Shown here in pieces: positions 46,430 through 54,103 of a stretch of 64,000 nt of DNA. The stretch covers positions 62,001-126,000 of the forward strand of contig NZ_BARF01000085.1 of the NCBI RefSeq assembly GCF_000367365.1. Direction: 5' to 3'. The number at the start of each line of letters is the position of its first letter. The first letter of the stretch is position 1. The notes beneath the pieces are model-generated. The model worked only from the letters and a program-made list of their open reading frames with translations, did no database searches and was not told where the DNA came from. Source of the DNA: Streptomyces prunicolor NBRC 13075 (GTDB lineage Bacteria; Actinomycetota; Actinomycetes; Streptomycetales; Streptomycetaceae). A program made the position numbers and the translations under genes.

Positions 46430-47104
46430 TCACGTCCGTCGCGGCGAGGCAAGCAGATAACTCGCCTCCGTACGCGGCTCCTTGTGCTCGCTCACCTGCC
46501 AGCCCGCCCGCTCCAGCGTCCCCGCACAGGCGCGCAGCGCCTCCCCGTCCGGCTCGCGCACGGCGACCGCCTCGGGCTGCGGGGTCGCGCGCACCCGGTA
46601 GCCCTCCGCGTCCAGTCCCGTGGCGGGCCGGTGTCCGGCGGCCTCCAGGGCGAGCGCGGCGGCCTGCACCAGATGCGTCCGCTCCCAGCCGCACGGCCGC
46701 TCCACGGAACCGTCCGCGTTCGTCATCCGGCGCAGCTCCAGCAACCCCTGCCAGGCGCTGTGCACTTCACGGGTGCGGGCAGCGGGGGAGGTGCCCGTCC
46801 TCTCCTCGCCACCGATGCGCGCGGCGAACACCCCGGAGGTCGTAGTGGAGTTGGAGGCCGTGGTGGAGTTGGAAGTCGCGGTGGCTTCGGCAGCGGCGGC
46901 GGGCTCGGCGACCTCCGGTTCGGACTCCCGTGTCCGATGCCCCGCCGGCGTCAGAAAGTGGTCGTGCGGCGGTCGCGGGTGCCGGAACGCCAGCCCCCGC
47001 TTCACCAGCGCGGCGAGCTGCGCCTCCGTACCCCGCAGCCGCCCGGAGACAGGATCGGCGGCGTCGATGACACGCCGCTGCGCGGCGGTCGGCGGTCGTG
47101 TCAC
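46430..47104 (-). CDS. hypothetical protein with Ser/Thr/Asn-rich linker
   Basis: The protein has 224 aa and no family I recognise. The N-terminal 60 residues (RVIDAADPVSGRLRGTEAQL, AALVKRGLAFRH) look like a small winged helix. A low-complexity linker of short ATSNSTT-type repeats follows at about 75-90. The C-terminal part (HLVQAAALALEAAGHRPATG, GWQVSEHKEPRTEASYLLAS) looks folded. Confidence 0.65.
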   Translation of the reverse strand: MTRPPTAAQRRVIDAADPVSGRLRGTEAQLAALVKRGLAFRHPRPPHDHFLTPAGHRTRESEPEVAEPAAAAEATATSNSTTASNSTTTSGVFAARIGGEERTGTSPAARTREVHSAWQGLLELRRMTNADGSVERPCGWERTHLVQAAALALEAAGHRPATGLDAEGYRVRATPQPEAVAVREPDGEALRACAGTLERAGWQVSEHKEPRTEASYLLASPRRT

Positions 47105-47164
47105 GGCGTGCTCCTCCCCGTCCGGCGGTCCACCGGTACCCCGTATGTGCGCTCCATTCGAAGG

Positions 47165-47764
47165 CTACGACGGGGGTCTGACATTCCACGCGGCGATGAC
47201 CGGCCGTCCATGCTCCGTGCTCAGCCGGCCCAGCGTCCCGGTCGCGAGCTGGAACAACGCACCCTTCGCCGCCGGCAGCCCGAGCCACCGCGCGGTGAGC
47301 ACGCGTAGAAAGTGGCCGTGTGCCACCAGGACGACCACGCCCTCGGTGTTGGCGAGGGCCGCGTCCACCTTGGCCAGCACGCGGTCGGCACGCTCGCCCA
47401 CCTGCTCCGGGGTCTCCCCGGGATGGTCCGGCGGCCCGGGCGCGACCCCGTCGGTGAACAGGAACCAGTCCGGCCGGGTGCGCTGGATCTCGACGGTCGT
47501 GATGCCCTCGTAGCCGCCGTAGTCCCACTCCCGCAGATCCACATCGATGCGGACGTCCGTGAGCCCGATCAGCTCGGCGGTCTCCCGCGCCCGCTGCAAG
47601 GGGCTGGCGAACGCGGCGCCGACCCGGTGCGAACGGATCAGCGGCACCAGCCCGCGCGCTTCGTCCCGCCCCTTCGCGGTCAGCGGGACATCGGTCCAGC
47701 CGGTGTGCCGCCCCGACCGGGACCATTCGGTCTCTCCATGCCGTACGAGGAAAAGATCGCCCAT
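47165..47764 (-). CDS. histidine phosphatase (phosphoglycerate-mutase-like)
   Basis: The enzyme has 199 aa. The nucleophile His is in LFLVRHGETEWSRSGRHTGW. Arg in SPLQRARETAELIG, Glu in LREWDYGGYEG and His in VVVLVAHGHFLRVL complete the site. It removes phosphate from a small molecule or protein; similar genes include acid phosphatases and mutases, and the substrate cannot be told. Confidence 0.92.
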   Translation of the reverse strand: MGDLFLVRHGETEWSRSGRHTGWTDVPLTAKGRDEARGLVPLIRSHRVGAAFASPLQRARETAELIGLTDVRIDVDLREWDYGGYEGITTVEIQRTRPDWFLFTDGVAPGPPDHPGETPEQVGERADRVLAKVDAALANTEGVVVLVAHGHFLRVLTARWLGLPAAKGALFQLATGTLGRLSTEHGRPVIAAWNVRPPS

Positions 47765-47774
47765 AGCTCACAGG

Positions 47775-48317
47775 CTAGGGGCCCGACAGACTATGGGCCC
47801 ACTGCTCCAACGTCGCGAAATCGCCCTCCCGTAGGCCCCTGCGCGGGTCCACCTTGAGGAGGAGAGCCGGCCCGTCGTGGTGTGCCTCGACATGCCGTAC
47901 GTCCAGGTCGGTGATCAGGTCGTCGACCCATACGAAGGGGCGGCCGGCCGCCCAGGCCACGATCTGGCGGGTCTTCCAGTAGAGGCCGTCCGGGGCCTTG
48001 GCGAACAGCTGAGTGAACTCGATCACCGGCAGGTCGCCGGGGAGCCCGACCGCCGGCGCGATCAGCTCGTTGGCCTGGTGCATCCAGGTGGTGGCCCAGG
48101 CGGGCTCGTACGGCAGCGCCAGTATTCGTTCGCCGTGCCCCGGGTGCAGGCGTACCCGCAGCCCGCGCCGCAGCCGCCGGGAGCCCGGCGGCTGCCGGGC
48201 CGACCAGTTCGACGGCCACAGCCGGTGGGTGACATAGCCGCGGTGGCGCAGGAACCGGGCGCCGTACGGGTTGAGGGGACCGTCGACGTCGAGGAGCAGC
48301 AGGGGGCGGTCGGTCAT
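47775..48317 (-). CDS. HAD-like hydrolase
   Basis: The protein has 180 aa. It starts with LLLLDVDGPLNPYGARF, the HAD DxD motif near the N-terminus. The acidic end motif may be VWVDDLITDLDV. The middle part (PAWATTWMHQANELIAPAVG) is typical of a streptomycete HAD group of unknown substrate. It lies 10 bases downstream of a phosphatase gene in reading order reversed, and the two may be cotranscribed. Confidence 0.8.
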   Translation of the reverse strand: MTDRPLLLLDVDGPLNPYGARFLRHRGYVTHRLWPSNWSARQPPGSRRLRRGLRVRLHPGHGERILALPYEPAWATTWMHQANELIAPAVGLPGDLPVIEFTQLFAKAPDGLYWKTRQIVAWAAGRPFVWVDDLITDLDVRHVEAHHDGPALLLKVDPRRGLREGDFATLEQWAHSLSGP

Positions 48318-48365
48318 GCGGAGGAGCTACCCAGGGCGGAGCGCCCGTAGCTGTCTGATGGGCTG

Positions 48366-49574
48366 CTACTGCCGATACCCGCCCAAGAACCGGCCGATCC
48401 GGCCGATCGCCGCCTCCAGGTCGTCCGCGTACGGCAGCGTGAGGATGCGGAAGTGGTCGGGGGTCGGCCAGTTGAAGCCGGTGCCTTGGACGACCTGGAT
48501 CTTCTCCCGGAGCAGGAGGTCCAGGACGAACTTCTCGTCGTCGTGGATCTTGTGCACCTTGGGGTCCAGACGGGGGAACGCGTACAGGGCGCCCTTCGGC
48601 TTCACGCACGAGACCCCGGGGATCTCGTTCAGCTTTTCCCACACCACGTTGCGCTGTTCGTGCAGTCGCCCGCCCGGGACGGTCAGGTCGCGGATGGACT
48701 GGCGGCCGCCGAGCGCGGCCTGGATGGCGTACTGCGCGGGCGCGTTCGGGCACAGCCGCATGGAGGCCAGCATCGTCAGGCCCTCCAGGTAGTTCTTGGC
48801 GTGCTGCTTCGGGCCCGTGACCACCAGCCAGCCCGAGCGGAAGCCGGCCACCCGGTACGTCTTCGACAGGCCGCAGAAGGTGAGGACGACCAGGTCGGGG
48901 GCGAGCGCGGCGGCCGAGTGGTGCACGGCGTCGTCGTAGAGGATCTGGTCGTAGATCTCGTCGGCGAAGACCATCAGGCCGTGCCGGCGGGCGAGGTCGA
49001 GGATGCCCTCGATGATCTCCTTGGGGTAGACGGCGCCAGTGGGATTGTTCGGGTTGATGATGACGACGGCCTTGGTGCGGTCGGTGATCTTCGCCGCCAT
49101 GTCGTCCAGGTCCGGGTACCAGTCGGCCTGTTCGTCGCAGAGGTAGTGGACCGCCTTGCCGCCGGAGAGTGTTGTCACCGCCGTCCAGAGCGGGAAGTCC
49201 GGGGCGGGGATGAGGATTTCGTCGCCGTCCTCCAGCAGTGCCTGTACGGCCATGGAGACCAGCTCGGAGACGCCGTTGCCGAGGAATACATCGTCTACGT
49301 CCACCTCCAGACCCAGGGTCTGGTAGCGCTGGGCGACCGCGCGGCGGGCGGAGAGGATGCCGCGCGAGTCCGTGTAGCCGTGTGCTTGGGGGAGCATCCG
49401 GATCATGTCCTGGATGATCTCCTCGGGCGCCTCGAAGCCGAAGAGCGCGGGGTTGCCGGTGTTCAGGCGCAGGACGCTGTGGCCTGCCTCCTCCAGTGCG
49501 TTGGCATGCTCGATCACCGGACCGCGGATCTCGTAACAGACCTCACTGAGCTTGCTCGACTGCCGGAACTCCAT
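48366..49574 (-). CDS. PLP-dependent aminotransferase (AlaA-like)
   Basis: The enzyme has 402 aa from ATG 49574. It belongs to fold type I class I transaminases and resembles glutamate-pyruvate transaminase AlaA. The PLP Lys is in FCGLSKTYRVAGFRSGW; NPNNPTGAVYPKEI binds the substrate and cofactor. The N-terminal segment FRQSSKLSEVCYEIRGPVIE is characteristic. It diverges from an HxlR regulator through the tandem operator at 49607-49640. Confidence 0.93.
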   Translation of the reverse strand: MEFRQSSKLSEVCYEIRGPVIEHANALEEAGHSVLRLNTGNPALFGFEAPEEIIQDMIRMLPQAHGYTDSRGILSARRAVAQRYQTLGLEVDVDDVFLGNGVSELVSMAVQALLEDGDEILIPAPDFPLWTAVTTLSGGKAVHYLCDEQADWYPDLDDMAAKITDRTKAVVIINPNNPTGAVYPKEIIEGILDLARRHGLMVFADEIYDQILYDDAVHHSAAALAPDLVVLTFCGLSKTYRVAGFRSGWLVVTGPKQHAKNYLEGLTMLASMRLCPNAPAQYAIQAALGGRQSIRDLTVPGGRLHEQRNVVWEKLNEIPGVSCVKPKGALYAFPRLDPKVHKIHDDEKFVLDLLLREKIQVVQGTGFNWPTPDHFRILTLPYADDLEAAIGRIGRFLGGYRQ

Positions 49575-49606
49575 TGCGCCCTCGCCCCATCGGCTTCGTG
49601 TGTTGC

Positions 49607-49640
49607 TTGGTTTTACCAAGTGTGAGCTTGGAAAGTCCAA
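49607..49640. promoter_or_regulatory. two palindromic operators 21 bases apart
   Basis: TTGGTTTTACCAA and TTGGAAAGTCCAA (both TTGG-N5-CCAA) have centres exactly two helical turns apart. They lie between the aminotransferase start and the HxlR start, the second ending four bases before ATG 49645. The HxlR protein is the likely ligand and may repress both genes. Confidence 0.65.
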
Positions 49641-49644
49641 CAAC

Positions 49645-50292
49645 ATGTCTAGACTGCGTCGCATGTCACCTCGCCGAAGCTACGACCAGTACTGTTCCGC
49701 GGCCCGGGCGCTCGACCTCGTCGGCGACCGCTGGACCCTGCTGATCGTCCGCGAACTCCTCGCCGGCCCGCGCCGCTACACGGATCTGCACGCCGATCTG
49801 CCGGGTGTCAGCACGGACGTACTCGCCTCACGGCTGAAGGACATGGAGCGGGACGGGCTCACGACGCGGCGGCGGCTGCCGCCTCCCGGTGCCGCTTTCG
49901 TCTACGAACTCACCGGTCGGGGGCGGGAGTTGCTGCCCGTGCTGCAAGCCCTCGGCGCCTGGGGCGCGCCCGAGTTGGGGGAGCGGCGGCCCACCGACGC
50001 GGTGCGTGCGCACTGGTTCGCGCTGCCGTTGCTGCGGGCGCTGGAAGGGGAGGGGCTGGTCGAAGTCCGGCTGGAGGAGGGGGAGTTCCACCTGTGGGTG
50101 GGGGCGGAGGAGGACGGGCCGGTCTACGGCGAAGGGTCCGCGCCCCGGGAGCCCGACGCCCGGCTCGTGCTCGGTGTCGACACGTGTACGGCTGTCGCAC
50201 AGGGGGAGTTGAGCCTTCCCGACGCGGTGCGTGCCGGGCGCGTCGAGGTGAGTGGTGACGGGACGTTGGCGAAGGCACTGCGGGAGGCGTGA
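49645..50292 (+). CDS. HxlR-family regulator with C-terminal domain
   Basis: The regulator has 215 aa from ATG 49645, or 209 aa from ATG 49663. The winged helix is at residues 15-110: YCSAARALDLVGDRWTLLIV, LPGVSTDVLASRLKDMERDG. A C-terminal domain of about 95 residues (FHLWVGAEEDGPVYGEGSAP) follows and may bind a ligand; plain HxlR proteins lack it. It probably controls itself and the divergent aminotransferase. A terminator follows. Confidence 0.9.
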   Translation: MSRLRRMSPRRSYDQYCSAARALDLVGDRWTLLIVRELLAGPRRYTDLHADLPGVSTDVLASRLKDMERDGLTTRRRLPPPGAAFVYELTGRGRELLPVLQALGAWGAPELGERRPTDAVRAHWFALPLLRALEGEGLVEVRLEEGEFHLWVGAEEDGPVYGEGSAPREPDARLVLGVDTCTAVAQGELSLPDAVRAGRVEVSGDGTLAKALREA

Positions 50293-50309
50293 GTCAGGCC
50301 TGAAATGGC

Positions 50310-50336
50310 AGAAGGCCCGCTGTGTGCGGGCCTTCT
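50310..50336. terminator. terminator hairpin between convergent genes
   Basis: AGAAGGCCCGC and GCGGGCCTTCT pair across a five-base loop, perfectly and without bulges. Confidence 0.9.
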
Positions 50337-50353
50337 GACGAGACGTCACGGAG

Positions 50354-51163
50354 TTACATGCCGGGCGGCGGGACCCGCCTCGGTCGTCCCGAACCCCGGG
50401 TCAGCGCATACCCGCCGATCCCCGCGAGCGCGGCCAGCACGCCACCCAGGCCCGTCCACACCCAGCGGTCGGACCACCAGCCGGAGGACCAGCCGCCGTC
50501 GGGCTCGATGCTGGGCAGCGCCGCCGAAGTCGACGACGAACTGTCGTCATCGGACGCCGACTTGGCCGCGATCCCCGGCGTCAGCGGCTGCGCCAGCGAA
50601 CCGTCCACCGCCGCCGAACCGCCGATGTCCTTGGAGTCCACCCGCACCTCGGTGCTCACCGGGAGACCCAGGTCGGACGACTGGAGATCCACGACCGTGA
50701 GCCGGACGTAGTACGTGCCCGGCAGCGGGTCGTTGGCCCAAGTCTCCGACCAGGCGCGGACGGTGCGCAGCGTGCACGCCAGGTCCAGGGAGGTCGCGTC
50801 CTGCGCGGCGGTGCGCGTCGACGCCCCGTACTGGCAGGCCTGGCGGCGCCGCAGCCCGTCGTACACGTCGAGCTGCCAGGTCTCCCCGGCGTGCGTGTCC
50901 GGGAGCTTCACCGTCGCCTTGACGGTGGGGCGTTGGCCGGCGTCCGCGGCGAACGACCAGTACAGGTAGTCACCCGTGGAGCCGCTCGCGGTGCCTGCCT
51001 GACCCTGGTCGAGCTCCGTCGCCGTACGGAACGAAGTGCCCGCCTGGGTGGGTGCTGAACTGTCGTCGGAGGGGCTCGCGGAGGGGGAGGAGTCCGCCAC
51101 CGCGGGCGTCGCCGCCAGTCCTGCCAGCAGCAGGGCCGTGCTCAACACACGTGTGATCCGCAT
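50354..51163 (-). CDS. secreted, C-terminally membrane-anchored protein
   Basis: The protein has 269 aa from ATG 51163, overlapping the VWA stop by ATGA. A Sec signal (VLSTALLLAGLAATPAVA) is followed by a Ser/Thr/Pro-rich segment. A beta-rich domain follows (TGDYLYWSFAADAGQRPTVK). An acidic Ser-rich linker leads to a membrane helix (WVWTGLGGVLAALAGIGGYA) and a basic tail. Two Cys lie in the folded part. It is the partner of the VWA protein and probably sits on the cell surface. Confidence 0.8.
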   Translation of the reverse strand: MRITRVLSTALLLAGLAATPAVADSSPSASPSDDSSAPTQAGTSFRTATELDQGQAGTASGSTGDYLYWSFAADAGQRPTVKATVKLPDTHAGETWQLDVYDGLRRRQACQYGASTRTAAQDATSLDLACTLRTVRAWSETWANDPLPGTYYVRLTVVDLQSSDLGLPVSTEVRVDSKDIGGSAAVDGSLAQPLTPGIAAKSASDDDSSSSTSAALPSIEPDGGWSSGWWSDRWVWTGLGGVLAALAGIGGYALTRGSGRPRRVPPPGM

Positions 51164-52428
51164 CAGTTGGTCCTCCAGACCGCGAGACGCCAGCGGGACA
51201 GCCAGCCCCAGAGCAGACCCGCGACGAAGCCGGTCAGCACGAGGGCCGCGAGGAGCCACCAGCCCCGGCCGAGGCCGAAGGAGGCCACGTCGCTCGCCTT
51301 GCTCGGCCCGTCCACGACGTCCACGGTGAGTTCGAGAGGCAGACCGGGGGTGGTCTTCACCCCGGAGGCCGCCGAGAAGGAGTTGGTGACCTGGAGACAC
51401 ACGGTCTCCGCCGGGGCGTTGTCGTCGTCGCTCTCCGCCTTCGGGTAGCGCAGCCCGGTGGAGACGACGTCCGTACGGCCGTTGCCCGTGCCCTCGCCGC
51501 GCACGATCTCGCGGCCGTGCACGGTGACCGCCCGCAGCAACACCCCGTAGTCCGGGTTGACTTCACGGTCGGCGCCCACGCTCACCGAAGCGCGCAGCTC
51601 CTGGCCGGGGTTGACGTCCACGCGGTAGAAGCGCTGCTTGCCGAACTCCTCGCGGTCCGTGTACAGACCGGACTTGAGGGTCGGGGCGCTGGTGCATTGG
51701 GCGGTGCCCTCGGTGGCGACCGGGGTCACCACCGGGTCGGCGGCGCGGTCCACCAACTGGCCCACGCGGTCGGAGAGTTCCTCCTTGTGCTGCACGGAGG
51801 TGTACGTGCCGCCGGTCGCGTCCGCGATGCAGCTGAGCTGGTCGCGGGTCTTGGCGTCCGGCACCAGGCCCAGCGTGTCGATGGTCAGGCCGATGCCCTT
51901 GGCCGCGATCTCGCGGGCCACCTCGCACGGGTCCAGCGGCTGGCAGGTGTCCTCGCCGTCGCTGATCAGGACGATACGGCGGGTGCCGTCACCGCCGTCG
52001 AGGTCGTCCGCCGCCTTCAGCAGCGCGGGACCGATCGGGGTCCAGCCGGTGGGCTGGAGCGTCGCGACCGCGGTCTTGGCCTCGGTGCGGTTCAGGGTGC
52101 CCACCGGGTAGAGCTGCGCGGTGTCCTTGCAGCCCGTCTTGCGGTCGTTGCCGTGGTAGTTGGCGCCCAACGTGCGGATGCCGAGCTGCACTTCCTCGGG
52201 TGTGGCGTCGAGCACCTCGTTGAACGCCTGCTTCGCCGCTGCCATCCGTGAGCCGCCGTCCATGTCCTTGGCGCTCATGGATCCGCTGACGTCCAGCACG
52301 AGTTCGACCTTGGGGGAGGCCGTGGAGTCCGTCTCGTCGGCGACCGCTCCGGCAGGGAAGGCGACCCCGGCCGTGAGGGTGGCGAGCAGGGCACAGATCC
52401 CCGCCGCCAGCCGTTGTCTTGTGATCAT
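51163..52428 (-). CDS. secreted VWA-domain protein, membrane anchored
   Basis: The protein has 421 aa. A signal peptide (to about residue 30) precedes a VWA domain with an intact metal site, DVSGSMS at 46-52, plus LISDGEDTCQPLDPCEVARE. A second beta-rich region follows at about 240-385. The C-terminus has a membrane helix (GWWLLAALVLTGFVAGLLWG) and a short basic tail. It starts nine bases after the NIS synthetase stop, so it is likely in that operon. Proteins of this type act on the cell surface; the ligand is unknown. Confidence 0.88.
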   Translation of the reverse strand: MITRQRLAAGICALLATLTAGVAFPAGAVADETDSTASPKVELVLDVSGSMSAKDMDGGSRMAAAKQAFNEVLDATPEEVQLGIRTLGANYHGNDRKTGCKDTAQLYPVGTLNRTEAKTAVATLQPTGWTPIGPALLKAADDLDGGDGTRRIVLISDGEDTCQPLDPCEVAREIAAKGIGLTIDTLGLVPDAKTRDQLSCIADATGGTYTSVQHKEELSDRVGQLVDRAADPVVTPVATEGTAQCTSAPTLKSGLYTDREEFGKQRFYRVDVNPGQELRASVSVGADREVNPDYGVLLRAVTVHGREIVRGEGTGNGRTDVVSTGLRYPKAESDDDNAPAETVCLQVTNSFSAASGVKTTPGLPLELTVDVVDGPSKASDVASFGLGRGWWLLAALVLTGFVAGLLWGWLSRWRLAVWRTN

Positions 52429-52437
52429 CGCCGGATC

Positions 52438-54066
52438 CTATTGATCAGATGGACCGGGCTCCAAAACGAGCGGGTTCGGCAGCCCGGTCCACTGGTCCCC
52501 GGGCAGCTCCGGCGACAGCCGCATCAGCGTCAACGCCTTGGCCGGCAGCGGCTGTTCGAGCAGCGCCAGGAGGTCGGGCGTCCGCGGCAGATCCGGTACG
52601 ACGGCGGCCAGCGTCGCCCTGAGCGCCGTACCGGAACCCGCCGTACCCGCGAGTGCTCCCGCGACGAGAGATCCGAACAGCTTGCGGCGGAGGGTGACTT
52701 CGTCGTCGGTGACGATGCGTCCGCTCAGTTCGGGGATCGGAATGCCTTGCTCCGCAAGGCGCTTGGGGCTGACGCGAATGTCGGCGAGATCGCGGTAGAC
52801 CAGGCGCACGGGGGCACCCGTCCGGTCCAGCACCACCAGCAGGTTCTGACCGTGCGCCTCCAGGGCCACACCGGACTCCAGCAGCCGCAGACAGACGACG
52901 AGGGCGAGACGCGTGAACTCGGCCAGCCAGGCGGGCGATCGGGGCAGGTCGGTGACCGCGAGGGCGGCCACCGGCAGGACCCGCTCGCCCGCTTCCGTGT
53001 CCGCGTACGTCTGCGGCGACTCGCGCAACACGGCGGCGAGATCGGGGGAGTCGGCGGTGGCCGCGCCCAGCGTGCGGGTGACGTGCAACAGGCCGTCCGA
53101 GCGCGCCGCCAGTGTCTCCCCGAACGCCGACAACGTCGCCGACAGCCCGATCGAGTAGACGGAGATGTCCCGTACCGAGGAGGTCAGCCGGGCGCTCAGC
53201 GCGGTCTTGATGTGCGATCCGGTCGGCAGGGCGAGGGTGCGCAGGGACATCAGCGGATGCGCGCCGACCGGGGCGTCCCCCGTCCGCTTCAGCACATGGG
53301 CCGCCTGCCACGGGTGCACCGGGATCAACAGCCGTCCGGCGTCCCGCAGTTCGTCCGGCCACACCCCGGTCAGCAGGCACTCCTCCGCTCGCACCGGCAC
53401 CGACCCGAGCGCCACCACGGGCCGGTGCTCGGGGCCGTACGCGAGCTGCTCGGCCACCGAGAACCCGGGCCGGGAGCGGCAGTTGGGGTGGAAGGGATGC
53501 CCGTCGACGATCCGCTGCTCCCACTCCCAGTCGTGCACCGGCCAACCCTCAGAGCGGGCAGGCTGGTTGGCCCGCGACAGCGCCAACGAGGCGACGCTGT
53601 GCCCGAGTTCGGCCGCGAACGCAGTCCCGTGCGGCACGGCGAGGTCGGTCATCAGGCGCGCCGGATCGTCGTGGGCGAGGTCGTCGAGGTGGACGACGGT
53701 GACGTAGGCGTCGGTCGCGTACGGGTCCCCGCGCGGCCCGCGCAGCCGTCGGCCGTCGGAGAGCCGTAGGACCGGGCCGGGCGCCCTGTCGACGATCCAC
53801 GGCAGCGGTTCGAAGGCCAGCGCCCGCCACAGCCGGGTGAGCACCGCCGCACGGGCGCCGGGGAGTTCGGCCGCGTACCGTTGCACGAGGTCGGGCCGTA
53901 CGGCGGCGAGTTCCTCGGCGACCTCGGCCTCGGGAAGCGGGGTACGGTCCACGGTCGACTCCTCGGGTGCGGACGGGGCGTCATGGTCGGTGACGACGAG
54001 AGACGGAGCGGGGAAAGGCGGAGGGGCGAGAGACGGGGCGGCGGGACACTGTGCGACGAGAGACAT
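52438..54066 (-). CDS. NIS siderophore synthetase (IucA/IucC family)
   Basis: The protein has 542 aa from ATG 54066. It joins carboxylates and amines with ATP, with no peptide template. Motifs are DGHPFHPNCRSRPGFSV, LLIPVHPWQAAHVL, KTALSARLTSSVRDIS, LEAHGQNLLV and LVYRDLADIRVS. In the first motif the family's Lys after HPxx is not present (HPNCR). It diverges from a second synthetase only 37 bases away. With no hydroxylase, decarboxylase or transporter nearby the product cannot be named. Confidence 0.9.
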   Translation of the reverse strand: MSLVAQCPAAPSLAPPPFPAPSLVVTDHDAPSAPEESTVDRTPLPEAEVAEELAAVRPDLVQRYAAELPGARAAVLTRLWRALAFEPLPWIVDRAPGPVLRLSDGRRLRGPRGDPYATDAYVTVVHLDDLAHDDPARLMTDLAVPHGTAFAAELGHSVASLALSRANQPARSEGWPVHDWEWEQRIVDGHPFHPNCRSRPGFSVAEQLAYGPEHRPVVALGSVPVRAEECLLTGVWPDELRDAGRLLIPVHPWQAAHVLKRTGDAPVGAHPLMSLRTLALPTGSHIKTALSARLTSSVRDISVYSIGLSATLSAFGETLAARSDGLLHVTRTLGAATADSPDLAAVLRESPQTYADTEAGERVLPVAALAVTDLPRSPAWLAEFTRLALVVCLRLLESGVALEAHGQNLLVVLDRTGAPVRLVYRDLADIRVSPKRLAEQGIPIPELSGRIVTDDEVTLRRKLFGSLVAGALAGTAGSGTALRATLAAVVPDLPRTPDLLALLEQPLPAKALTLMRLSPELPGDQWTGLPNPLVLEPGPSDQ

Positions 54067-54103
54067 ACTGATCGCGATCGCAGGACACGGACTGAGGGAA
54101 CGT

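Noticed and set aside
54067..54103. Possible iron-regulated operator between the two NIS genes
   Set aside because: The gap contains only a GATCGCGATC palindrome; nothing resembles the actinobacterial iron box I remember.
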